From positions 1 to 14,788 of the forward strand of contig DATDKF010000400.1 of NCBI GenBank assembly GCA_036520135.1: a stretch of 14,788 nt of DNA. Direction: 5' to 3'. Position numbers and translations under genes: made by a program. The stretch comes from DASSUW01 sp036520135 (lineage in GTDB: Bacteria; Actinomycetota; Thermoleophilia; Solirubrobacterales; Solirubrobacteraceae). Of this stretch, positions 7,074 through 14,075 are shown one piece after another. Position 1 is the stretch's first letter. Every line of letters begins with the position of its first letter. A model generated the notes under the pieces. That model searched no databases and was not told the origin of the DNA. It was given only the letters and a program-made list of their open reading frames with translations.

Positions 7074-8402
7074 ATGGTCCTCTTCGCGTTCTCGATCCAG
7101 GACCAGGTCGAGAAGTACGGCGCCTACGTCGGGCTTGCCGCCTTCCTCGGTCTGGCTGTACTGACCGTCCTGTACTTCGCCCAGGCGCGCGAACTCAAGC
7201 GCCTGCGCGACTGGGCCGGCCGCGCGCCCGAGCGCGCGCAGGAGGTCGAGGCCCGCGTCGTGGCGACCGCCGAGGACGCCCGCCGCGCCCAGACCGTCCC
7301 GGCGGAGGAGCGCTCCGGCACCGTCGGCCCGGCCCAGCCGGCTGCCGCCTCGAGCGGCAACGGCAGGCCCGCCGGCAAGCCCGCGCCGATCCCGATCGGC
7401 CCGCGGCCCGCCACGGCGGTGGCCGCCGCCGCGGCCCGCGCGCAGGCGACGGTCGTGGCCGCGCCCGCGGACGTCACGGCCGGCGACGCCGAGGAGGAGG
7501 AGGTCGTCGAGGACGTCGCCGCGGCGCCCCCGAGCGGAGACGGCGACCGCCCCGCCGAGCCCGCCTCGCAGGAGACCCAGCTCCACGACACGCTGGGCGA
7601 GGACGCCGAGCCCGAGCCCGATGACGAGGAGGCGGCCGACGAGCCGGAGGCCGACGAGCCGGAGGCCGACGAGGCGCCGCAGCCGGAGCCCGAAGCCGAA
7701 CCGGAGCCCGAGCCCGCGAGCAACGGCAACGGCGTCGCCGCCGAGCCGCAGATCCCGCGCGCGACGCCGCGCCCGCAGGCGGCGCGCCCGGAGCCGGTGG
7801 CCGCCGCCCCGCTGCGCGCCTCCACCACGCGCTCGGCCACGGTCCCGCCGCGCCGCGGCGCGGCGACGATCCGCCGCGGCGAGGGGGGCTCGTCGCGCGC
7901 TGCGCGGATCACCGCGATCACGCTGGCGAGCATCGTCGCGCTGGGCGCGGTCGTGTTCGCCGCCACGCAGCTCTTCGGCAGCGACGAGCCGAACCCGGCG
8001 CCGAACGTCGCCCCGCAGCCGACCAACTCGGCCGGCGCAGGCGGTGGCGCGGGCGCCCCGAGCGCCGCCGAGACGCGGCCCGAGACCGTCGTCGCGATTC
8101 TCAACGGCACGCCCACCCAGGGCCTGGCGAGCCAGGCGCGCGACAAGCTGACGGGCAAGGGCTACTCCGAGGACACGGGGATGATCCGGACCGGCAACAA
8201 CACGGATCAGCAGCGCCAGGACTCGGCGATCTTCTACGCGCCGGGCAAGCGCCGCCAGGCCCGCGACGTGGCGTCGATCCTCGGCATCAGCGCGCGCCCG
8301 GAGGCCGTCGACCAGGACACGCTGGCGCTGGCGAACGGCGTCGGCGGGGGCGGGGACAGCGCCGACGTCGTGGCCGTGCTCGGCCTCGACCAGTCGCCGT
8401 AG
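7074..8402 (+). CDS. Two-span membrane protein with long charged linker and LytR_C domain
   Basis: A 442-residue protein. TM helix 1 is about residues 17-36, followed by a basic stretch. A long low-complexity linker follows: acidic Glu/Asp/Pro/Ala-rich at 138-215 (including a twice-repeated DEPEA) and basic Arg/Pro-rich at 225-278. TM helix 2 is about 279-299. A LytR C-terminal-type domain (about 337-437) opens with ETVVAILNGTPTQGLASQ and closes with ADVVAVLG. The charge bias around both helices predicts the linker in the cytoplasm and the LytR_C domain outside. In LytR-CpsA-Psr proteins this domain follows the ligase that attaches glycans to peptidoglycan; here the catalytic LCP domain is absent. 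A wall-associated accessory role in glycan attachment is inference. ATG 7074 has no Shine-Dalgarno; the next gene begins 1 nt after the stop. Confidence 0.82.
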   Translation: MVLFAFSIQDQVEKYGAYVGLAAFLGLAVLTVLYFAQARELKRLRDWAGRAPERAQEVEARVVATAEDARRAQTVPAEERSGTVGPAQPAAASSGNGRPAGKPAPIPIGPRPATAVAAAAARAQATVVAAPADVTAGDAEEEEVVEDVAAAPPSGDGDRPAEPASQETQLHDTLGEDAEPEPDDEEAADEPEADEPEADEAPQPEPEAEPEPEPASNGNGVAAEPQIPRATPRPQAARPEPVAAAPLRASTTRSATVPPRRGAATIRRGEGGSSRAARITAITLASIVALGAVVFAATQLFGSDEPNPAPNVAPQPTNSAGAGGGAGAPSAAETRPETVVAILNGTPTQGLASQARDKLTGKGYSEDTGMIRTGNNTDQQRQDSAIFYAPGKRRQARDVASILGISARPEAVDQDTLALANGVGGGGDSADVVAVLGLDQSP

Positions 8403-8403
8403 C

Positions 8404-10266
8404 TTGACCCGCACCGCCCGCGCCGTCTTCATCCTGCTGGTCGGCGCCACGGTCGCCGCGTTCTTCACCGCGCAGCGCCTCAAGGGCGAGCCGGCGGTGG
8501 CGAAGGTCCGCAGCCTCGCGCACGTGTTCTCCCCCAACGGCGACCGCTTCAAGGACGTCAACCGCTTCTACGTCGAGCTGCGCGAGCGCGCCGAGGTGTC
8601 GGTCGACGTCGTCGACGCGTCCGACGACGCGGTGCGGCGGCTGGCGGACGACGCCACGGTGTCCCCGCAGAAGCCGCTCCAGCTCCGCTGGGACGGGCGC
8701 ACCGAGGCCGGGAAGATCGTGCCCGACGGGCGCTACCGCGTGCGCGTCACACTGCGCCGCCAGGGGCGCTCGGTCACCGTGCCGCGGACGACGCTCGTCG
8801 ACACCCGCCCGCCGCGGCCGCGCGTGCGGGCCGTCAGGCCCGGCTCGATCATCGGGCCGGTGGCCGGGCCCGTGCAGATCGAGGTCGGGTCGGTCTCGCG
8901 CCGGCTGAGCAAGAGCGCGCGGATCTACCGGGTCGACGGCGGCGACCCGCGGGTCGTCGCGGAGCTGCCGCTGGTCACCGACACCCGCACGCTCGACTGG
9001 AACGGCCAGGTGGACGGCAAACCGGCGCCGCCGGGGCTCTACCTCGTGCAGGTCACCGCGCGCGACCGCGCCGGCAACGAGGGAACCGCGCCGGCCAAGG
9101 TCCCGCCGGAGCGCGGCCAGGCGCGCGGGAAGCCGTCGATCACGGTTCGCGCGATCGCCGCCGAGCCGCCCGTGCGGCCGGTCACCGCGGGCCGGAAGGT
9201 GACCGTCAACGTCGACGCGCGCGGCAAGGCCTACCGCTGGCGGCTGCGCCGGCTCGGCCAGACGCGGCCAGTCAAGCAGGGTCGCGCGCAGGCCGGCCAG
9301 CACCAGATCAGGTTCACCGCCCCGAGCGGCGACTCAGGGCTCTACCTGCTCGAGCTCGCGGCCGGCGCACACACGACCAGCGTTCCGGTGATCGTGCAGT
9401 CGACCATGCGGGCGCGGATGCTCGTCGTCCTCCCGACCATGACCTGGCTGGGGACTGAGGAGGTCGACGAGGACAGCGACGGCCTGATCAACGACTTCGC
9501 CACCGGCGAGCCCGTGACGTGGCCGCGCGTGCAGCCCGGAGGGCTGCCCGCCGACCTGCTGGACGACGTCGCGCCGCTGCTGCGCTTCCTCGACCACGCG
9601 CGCGTCCGCTACGACCTCACCAGCGACCTCGACCTCGCGCTGTCGCGCTCGCCGCGCGCGTCCGACCGCACCGGCGTGCTGCTCGCGGGCTCCGAGCGCT
9701 GGATCCCGCGCGCCTACGCGCGCCGGCTGCGCCAGTACGTGGCCGACGGCGGCCGGCTCGCGAGCTTCGGCACCGACGCGCTGCGCCGCGGCGTGACCCT
9801 GCGCGCGAACGAGAGCGGGACCGCCGGGCGGCTGCTGCGCCCCACCCAGCCGGTGCCGGCGGACGCGTTCGGCACGCGCCTGCAGCCGCTCCGGCACACC
9901 AGCCGGCCGGTCACGCTCACCCTGATCGGCGGCGAGCCCGACTACGGGCTGCTGACGGGCTTCGACGGCGAGCTGGGCGGCTTCAGCGACCTCGAGGAGA
10001 GCGACCCGCCGAGCGGCGACCGCGGGCGCCTGCTCGCCGCGCTCGGCGTCGAGACCGCGACCGAGCAGGACACCTCCGAGCTCCCGCCGCCGCAGCGGCC
10101 CGCGCTCGCCGCCACCGAGATCGGCGACGGCGTCTACATCCGCATCGGCCTCCCGGCCTGGACGCACCGCCTCGCCGATCGCCAGGTCGGCCAGATCACG
10201 CTCAACGTCGCCGACATCCTGCGCAAGGTGCCGACGCGGATCCACACGATCCCGCGGGGCGGGTGA
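8404..10266 (+). CDS. Exported or membrane-anchored FlgD-Ig-like / DMFA-like multidomain protein
   Basis: A 620-residue protein of unknown activity. Residues 7-23 form a hydrophobic segment (signal anchor or signal peptide without a clear cleavage box). Residues 40-130 resemble a FlgD-type Ig domain (FSPNGDRFKD ... RWDGRTEAG ... VPDGRYRVRV). A second copy at about 160-228 has DWNGQVDGKPAPPGLY and ARDRAGNEG. From about 335 on, an alpha/beta domain resembles the C-terminal glutamine-amidotransferase-like domain of N,N-dimethylformamidase beta-subunit relatives: RMLVVLP (337-343), LLDDVAPLLRFLDHARVRYD (385-404) and ARRLRQYVADGGRLASFGTD (439-458). An acidic loop DEDSDGLIND (355-364) looks like a calcium-binding DxDxDG motif. 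The TTG at 8404, 1 nt after the previous stop and without a Shine-Dalgarno, is the only start that keeps the hydrophobic segment. Last gene of the operon. The domain calls are from pattern memory and need profile searches. Confidence 0.75.
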   Translation: MTRTARAVFILLVGATVAAFFTAQRLKGEPAVAKVRSLAHVFSPNGDRFKDVNRFYVELRERAEVSVDVVDASDDAVRRLADDATVSPQKPLQLRWDGRTEAGKIVPDGRYRVRVTLRRQGRSVTVPRTTLVDTRPPRPRVRAVRPGSIIGPVAGPVQIEVGSVSRRLSKSARIYRVDGGDPRVVAELPLVTDTRTLDWNGQVDGKPAPPGLYLVQVTARDRAGNEGTAPAKVPPERGQARGKPSITVRAIAAEPPVRPVTAGRKVTVNVDARGKAYRWRLRRLGQTRPVKQGRAQAGQHQIRFTAPSGDSGLYLLELAAGAHTTSVPVIVQSTMRARMLVVLPTMTWLGTEEVDEDSDGLINDFATGEPVTWPRVQPGGLPADLLDDVAPLLRFLDHARVRYDLTSDLDLALSRSPRASDRTGVLLAGSERWIPRAYARRLRQYVADGGRLASFGTDALRRGVTLRANESGTAGRLLRPTQPVPADAFGTRLQPLRHTSRPVTLTLIGGEPDYGLLTGFDGELGGFSDLEESDPPSGDRGRLLAALGVETATEQDTSELPPPQRPALAATEIGDGVYIRIGLPAWTHRLADRQVGQITLNVADILRKVPTRIHTIPRGG

Positions 10267-10312
10267 CGCCGGCGAACGTCAACCCCGGCTGGGTAGAGAG
10301 GCTGGGGAGCCA

Positions 10313-10369
10313 ACGTGGGTTTCGTCGCACTCATCGCCGCGCCGGTCGGGCGTGCGACGAAACCCACGT
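10313..10369. repeat. Perfect 18-bp hairpin inside the foldback element
   Basis: The arms 10313-10330 (ACGTGGGTTTCGTCGCAC) and 10352-10369 are exact reverse complements, separated by a 21-nt loop. Such a hairpin would serve as a terminator for the upstream plus-strand operon. Its right arm shares TGCGACGAAACCCACG with 10413-10428, exactly 60 nt further on in direct orientation, so left-arm DNA can pair with either copy. Confidence 0.85.
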
Positions 10370-10377
10370 CACAGGAC

Positions 10378-10424
10378 GGTTTCGCAGCAACGATCGCGCG
10401 GGTGCGCACGATTGCGACGAAACC
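10378..10424. repeat. Second, imperfect hairpin inside the foldback element
   Basis: GGTTTCG at 10378-10384 pairs with 10418-10424. After a 2-nt mismatch GCAA (10387-10390) pairs with 10412-10415. After a 3-nt bulge TCG (10394-10396) pairs with 10409-10411. The stem sequence is a diverged copy of the first hairpin (GGTTTCG plus GCA core), giving a tandem hairpin doublet like bacterial REP/BIME units. Confidence 0.65.
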
Positions 10425-10484
10425 CACGCCGGCGTCCTCGCTCCCTTACCCAGCCGCAGTTGACGTCGCCGGCGCCGCCAGCCC

Positions 10485-11078
10485 CTACGAGATGTCGGCC
10501 CGCTCAGATCCCAGCCGGCCGCTCTCGATCCCCAGCGCCTCCATCCGCTCCCACAGCTGCAGGTTCTGCTCGCGGGCGGGGGCGTCCCAGTGGCGGAAGC
10601 GCAGGTCGGCGCGCTCGAACGCGCGCGCGTTGAGGGACTCCTCGCGCTCGGTCGCGGGCTCGGCGGCCGGGCCGTACCAGAGCTCGGCGTCCGGGTGCGC
10701 GCCGCGCAGTGCGCGGGCCAGCGGATACTGGTAGGGGTGGAAGACGACGAGCGCGCGCGGGTGGCCGGGCAGCCGCAGCCGCCGCGCCTGTACGGCGGCG
10801 ATCCCGTCCGCCATCGCTTCGCTGACGCGCGCGAGCGACGCGTAGGAGACCCGCGGCGGGTCGACGGCCGCCACGCCCGGCGCGGTCAGCAGGTCCTCGA
10901 CGCGCTCGCGCATCGAGCAGTGCTCGAGCGGCGCGGGCAGCAGCAGCAGGCACAGCGGGCGCTCGTCGCGGAACACGTCCGCATCCTCGGCGAGCCGCGC
11001 GAGGCCGAACACGCCGCCGCGGCGGCGCGGCAGGTGCTGCCCGCTGCGCCAGCCGTAGCCGCCCGCCGGATCGGTCAC
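10485..11078 (-). CDS. Hypothetical soluble protein downstream of LtrA
   Basis: A 197-residue protein I do not recognise. There is no signal peptide or membrane span. Visible features are a Gly/Arg-rich basic N-terminus (residues 1-22), a hydrophobic strand LCLLLLPAPLEH (42-53), another strand then HPYQYPLARALRGAHPDAEL (114-133), a Glu/Arg-rich stretch (140-160) and an amphipathic C-terminal helix (about 168-187). The alternation of short hydrophobic strands and helices suggests an alpha/beta fold, possibly half of a glycosyltransferase-like domain, but no catalytic motif is evident. The GTG start at 11078 overlaps the LtrA stop as GTGA, a classic coupled junction; longer upstream forms would run through the LtrA gene in another frame. 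Last gene of its unit, it faces the foldback element. Confidence 0.72.
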   Translation of the reverse strand: MTDPAGGYGWRSGQHLPRRRGGVFGLARLAEDADVFRDERPLCLLLLPAPLEHCSMRERVEDLLTAPGVAAVDPPRVSYASLARVSEAMADGIAAVQARRLRLPGHPRALVVFHPYQYPLARALRGAHPDAELWYGPAAEPATEREESLNARAFERADLRFRHWDAPAREQNLQLWERMEALGIESGRLGSERADIS

Positions 11079-12220
11079 ACCGCCACCCGTACCCGCCGGC
11101 GGGACTCCTGGAAGCGGATCGCCTCGTAGGCGATCAGGCCGGTGCTCACGGCGGTCACCGCCGCGAGCGCGGCCAGCGCGCTCACCGCGGTGCCCAGCGG
11201 CACGCACGCAATGCACAGCGCGGCCGCGGCGAGCCGCTGGCGGTTGACCCCGCCGAAGGTGCGCAGCCGGAACGCGACGTGCGCCAGCAGGTACAGGGCG
11301 ACGCCGCCGCACAGCGCGACGGCCGCCTCCAGCTGCAGCTCGTCGTCGACGTGGCCGACGACCTCCTCGACGCCGAGGGCGAACAGCTCGATGCCGGCGA
11401 TCAGCGGCAGGTGCAGGTAGGCGAACGAGTCGCGCCCGAGCGTGTTGCGCGCCACCCCGTGCAGCTCGGCCAGGCGGCGCTGGGAGACCGGCGCCACGAC
11501 GTCGAAGTACGCCCACCACAGCGCGCCCGACGTCAGCAGCGACAGCACGGCGGCGACCGCGATCGCCGTGTCCAGCGGCTCGTCGCCCGCGCCGACGCCG
11601 ATCGCGACGATCGACTCGCCCAGCGCGATGATCACGATCAGCGAGAACCGCTCGGCGAAGTGCGCCGGGTGCATGCGGTAGCCCGCCACGCCGCGCACGA
11701 GCGGGCCGCCGTAGTCGAGCGCCAGCGCGACGATCCACAGCGCCGCCTGCAGCCCGTCGTCGACGAACGCGGCGGCGATCAGCAGCAGCGGGCCGGTGAT
11801 CGCCGTCGGCAGCAGCTTCCCGACCGCGACGTGGACCTCCGGCACCTCACGGCTCGAGACCCAGAAGAGCCCGAGGTGCCCGAGCCGCATGACCATGTAG
11901 GCGAGCGCGAACAGCAGCGCGTGGTCGCCGAACGCCTCGGGGACGGCGAGCGCGACGAGCACCATCGCGGCCATCGCCACGAACACCACCAGCCGCGCCG
12001 GGCCGTCCTCGCCCGAGACGTAGTTCGTGAGCCACGCGTAGGCGGCCCAGCCCCACCACAGCGCCGCGAGCACGAGCAGGCCGTGGCCGATGCTGTTCCA
12101 CGACAGGTCGTGCGCCATCAGCGCCGTGACGCGCGTGATCGCGAACACGAACACGAGGTCGAAGAACAGCTCGAGCGGCGTGACGCGCTGCTCGAACGTC
12201 GGCTCGGAGGGAACGCTCAT
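11075..12220 (-). CDS. Low temperature requirement A (LtrA) family membrane protein
   Basis: A 381-residue polytopic membrane protein of the LtrA family, named after a Listeria gene required for growth at low temperature; the biochemical role is unknown. Family hallmarks are QRVTPLELFFDLVFVFAITR (11-30) near the N-terminus and HFAERFSLIVIIALGESIV (187-205) in the middle. About ten hydrophobic segments are visible, and the tail after the last helix is basic (ESRRRVRVAV). The length is normal for the family. ATG 12220 lies 12 nt after the stop of the upstream glycosyltransferase with no clear Shine-Dalgarno, and the 3' end overlaps the next gene by GTGA, so these three genes are probably one transcript. 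Being between two glycosyltransferase-type neighbours hints at an envelope role, but that is inference only. Confidence 0.93.
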   Translation of the reverse strand: MSVPSEPTFEQRVTPLELFFDLVFVFAITRVTALMAHDLSWNSIGHGLLVLAALWWGWAAYAWLTNYVSGEDGPARLVVFVAMAAMVLVALAVPEAFGDHALLFALAYMVMRLGHLGLFWVSSREVPEVHVAVGKLLPTAITGPLLLIAAAFVDDGLQAALWIVALALDYGGPLVRGVAGYRMHPAHFAERFSLIVIIALGESIVAIGVGAGDEPLDTAIAVAAVLSLLTSGALWWAYFDVVAPVSQRRLAELHGVARNTLGRDSFAYLHLPLIAGIELFALGVEEVVGHVDDELQLEAAVALCGGVALYLLAHVAFRLRTFGGVNRQRLAAAALCIACVPLGTAVSALAALAAVTAVSTGLIAYEAIRFQESRRRVRVAV

Positions 12221-12232
12221 CAGCGATCGACG

Positions 12233-12880
12233 TTACTGATCGTGATGCACGGCCCTGGCGTCGGGCACGTACAGCACCCGCCAGCCGGCGTCGTGCAGGC
12301 GCCGGCAGAAGTCCACCTCGTCGGAGCCGATCCAGTCGACCGCGGCGGCCGCGTTGCGGCGCACGAGCAGCGCGGCGGCGGGCGCCCAGTCCACGTCCCG
12401 GACGCCCGGGCCGCGGCTCTGGACGAGCGTGCGCTTGAGCCCGACCAGCGACAGCAGCGCGGTCCCGGCGCTCGGGAAGCGGAACGCCGACGGCCGCTGG
12501 GCGCCCTCGAGGTCCACGAGCGTCGCGCCTGCCGCCGCCGCGTCGTCGGTGCCCGCGAGCGCGGCGTGCAGCGCCACCGTTGCGCCCGGCTCGAGCTCGG
12601 AGTCCTCGTCCAACAGCAGGCAGAAGCGCCCGCGGGCGCGCCGCAGCAGCTCAGACGCGTTCTCGCCGCGGCTGCGTCGCACGTCGAGCGCGATCACGTC
12701 GTCGGTCACCGGATGCGAGCGGGCCGCGGCGGCCGAGCCGTCCCAGGACGCGTTGTCGAGCACCAGCGTCTCGGTCTCGAAGTCGACCGTCGCGCGCTCG
12801 CGAGCGATCGCGTCGAGGCAGTAGCTCAGGAGCTGCCGTTGCTCCGTGTTCACGACGCAATAGGAGAGCTCGACTTCCAT
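12233..12880 (-). CDS. Short family 2 glycosyltransferase (WbbL-like)
   Basis: A 215-residue cytoplasmic GT-A glycosyltransferase. It opens with a beta strand (ELSYCVVNTEQ) and has LVLDNASWDGS (39-49), the nucleotide-binding aspartate region. The metal-binding DxD equivalent is LLLDEDSELEPGA (88-100, D91 and D93). The acceptor-side block is GSDEVDFCRRLHDAGWRVLY (185-204), then VPDARAVHH. This pattern matches rhamnosyltransferase-like members. The protein stops two residues after VHH, whereas relatives usually run a further 50-100 residues, so it is a minimal or C-terminally shortened form. ATG 12880 is chosen because the longer frame would reach into the divergent gene. No Shine-Dalgarno is seen. 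It heads the minus-strand unit with LtrA and the hypothetical protein. Donor and acceptor are unknown. Confidence 0.87.
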   Translation of the reverse strand: MEVELSYCVVNTEQRQLLSYCLDAIARERATVDFETETLVLDNASWDGSAAAARSHPVTDDVIALDVRRSRGENASELLRRARGRFCLLLDEDSELEPGATVALHAALAGTDDAAAAGATLVDLEGAQRPSAFRFPSAGTALLSLVGLKRTLVQSRGPGVRDVDWAPAAALLVRRNAAAAVDWIGSDEVDFCRRLHDAGWRVLYVPDARAVHHDQ

Positions 12881-12941
12881 GCCTGGCCGGATACTGCCAT
12901 GCGCCGGGCACGATGCACGGCATCTGCCAGGATGCGCCGCC
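12881..12941. promoter_or_regulatory. Divergent intergenic region between two glycosyltransferase units
   Basis: Sixty-one bp separate the start codons of divergent genes, so overlapping promoters are expected. Candidate -10-like hexamers are weak (CAGTAT reading leftward, CAGGAT reading rightward) and no palindromic operator stands out. An AGGA at 12929-12932 is a possible weak Shine-Dalgarno for the rightward gene. Confidence 0.4.
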
Positions 12942-14075
12942 GTGCGCGCGCTGTTCTGGATCTCCACCGCCCTGCTCGCCTGGGCGCAGGTGGGCTACGG
13001 CGTGTTCCTGGAGCTGCTGCGGCGATTCGGCGCTCCGGCGTACGAAATCCCCGCACCGAGCGGCTTCGTGCCACGCGTGTCGCTGATCGTCGCCGCCTAT
13101 CGCGAGGAGGCCGTGATCGCCGACAAGATCGCCAACGCACTCGCGCTCGGTTGGCCGCGCGACGCCCTCGAGGTGATCGTGGCGATCGACGGCGGGGCCG
13201 CGCCGGACGCCGACGCGACGGCCGAGCGCGCCCGCGCCGCGGGCGCCGACGTCGTCCTCGAGCTCGAGCGCGCCGGCAAGTACCTCGCCCAGGACGCCGG
13301 CGTCGCGGCCGCGACCGGCGACCTGCTGGCGTTCTCGGACGCCAACGCGATCTGGGAGCCCGACGCGCTGCGCCGGCTTGCGGCGCCGTTCGCCGACCCC
13401 GAGGTCGGCTACGCCTGCGGCCAGGTGCGGTTCGTCAACGAGGCCGGCACTAACCAGGAGGGGCTGTATTGGCGTTACGAGATGTGGCTGCGCCGCAACG
13501 AGTCCGCGCTGGCGTCGGTGACCGCCGGCAACGGGGCGATCTACGCGGTGCGGCCGGAGGACTACCTGCCCGCCGACGAGCTGCTGGGGCACGATCTCGC
13601 GTTCCCGTTCAACATGGTCAAGCGGGGGCGCCGGGCGGTCTACGTGCCCGGCGCGCGCGCCACTGAGAAGATGGTCCCGACCCTGGAGGGAGAGTGGGCC
13701 CGCAAGCGGCGGATGATGAGCTACGCCTGGCCGATCGTCGTTCGCGGCGGCCTGCTCGATCCGCGCGGCTACGGGCCCCTGTACGCGCTGATGATCGGCT
13801 CGCACCGGCTGCTGCGCTACGCGTCGCCGCTGCTGCACGTGCTGGCGGCGCTGGCCACGCTGGCGCTGCTGCCGCGCGGCCGGACGTACGTCGCGGCGGC
13901 GGCCGCCCAGGCGGCGCTGCTGGCCGGAGCGGCCGCGGGCGGGAAGGTCAAGGCGCGCCCGCTGCTCGTCGCCCGGTACTACGTCCTCACGACCGCTTCG
14001 CTGGCCGTCGGGCTCTACGACTGGCTGCGCCACGGGCCGGTCGTCGGCTGGGACGCGCCGGAGGGCACGCGGTGA
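12942..14075 (+). CDS. Membrane GT2 glycosyltransferase (BcsA/PgaC-like architecture)
   Basis: A 377-residue membrane glycosyltransferase. One N-terminal helix (about 5-26) precedes a cytoplasmic GT-A domain: PRVSLIVAAYREE (44-56), VIVAIDGG (78-85, D83), the metal-site segment FSDANAIWEPDAL (131-143, D133), a GHDLAFPF block (D218, likely catalytic base) and RKRRMM (254-259) at the position of the Q/RxxRW motif. Two or three C-terminal hydrophobic segments follow (about 280-365). This is the layout of inverting GT2 enzymes that make or extend surface polysaccharides; the motif RKRRM is not canonical QxxRW, so a processive synthase is uncertain. GTG 12942 is preferred over an upstream ATG whose use would overlap the divergent gene. 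Its stop overlaps the next start (GTGA). Confidence 0.87.
   Translation: MRALFWISTALLAWAQVGYGVFLELLRRFGAPAYEIPAPSGFVPRVSLIVAAYREEAVIADKIANALALGWPRDALEVIVAIDGGAAPDADATAERARAAGADVVLELERAGKYLAQDAGVAAATGDLLAFSDANAIWEPDALRRLAAPFADPEVGYACGQVRFVNEAGTNQEGLYWRYEMWLRRNESALASVTAGNGAIYAVRPEDYLPADELLGHDLAFPFNMVKRGRRAVYVPGARATEKMVPTLEGEWARKRRMMSYAWPIVVRGGLLDPRGYGPLYALMIGSHRLLRYASPLLHVLAALATLALLPRGRTYVAAAAAQAALLAGAAAGGKVKARPLLVARYYVLTTASLAVGLYDWLRHGPVVGWDAPEGTR

Larger units (their letters stand above)
10267..10474. repeat. 208-bp foldback (MITE- or BIME-like) element between convergent genes
   Basis: An imperfect long inverted repeat fills almost the whole convergent gap. The left arm 10267-10329 pairs with the right arm 10413-10474; I count about 50 matches in 63 aligned positions, including an uninterrupted 16-nt block at the inner ends (10314-10329 with 10413-10428). 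Inside, further copies of the same 16-mer family form two tandem hairpins. The element begins at the base after the TGA of the upstream gene and ends 10 nt before the TAG of the opposing gene. No target-site duplication and no coding capacity are seen. It could be a nonautonomous mobile relic, a REP/BIME-type intergenic repeat or a bidirectional terminator. Confidence 0.8.

Noticed and set aside
7638..7667. Tandem 15-bp repeat encoding DEPEA twice
   Set aside because: It is a short in-frame low-complexity duplication within the acidic linker, not a separate repeat element.
5067..8561. A 1164-codon minus-strand open frame
   Set aside because: It is antisense to the dehydratase and LytR_C genes, and its Arg/His/Asp/Gly-rich translation shows no domain. 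Long antisense frames are expected at this GC content.
10315..10734. Small open frames beginning MGFVA on either strand of the 10.3-10.4 kb region
   Set aside because: Their repetitive translations (GFVA, ATKPT) are by-products of the inverted repeats, not of coding selection.
11279..13453. A 724-codon plus-strand open frame
   Set aside because: It lies antisense to the LtrA and glycosyltransferase genes and crosses the divergent promoter; no recognisable protein features.
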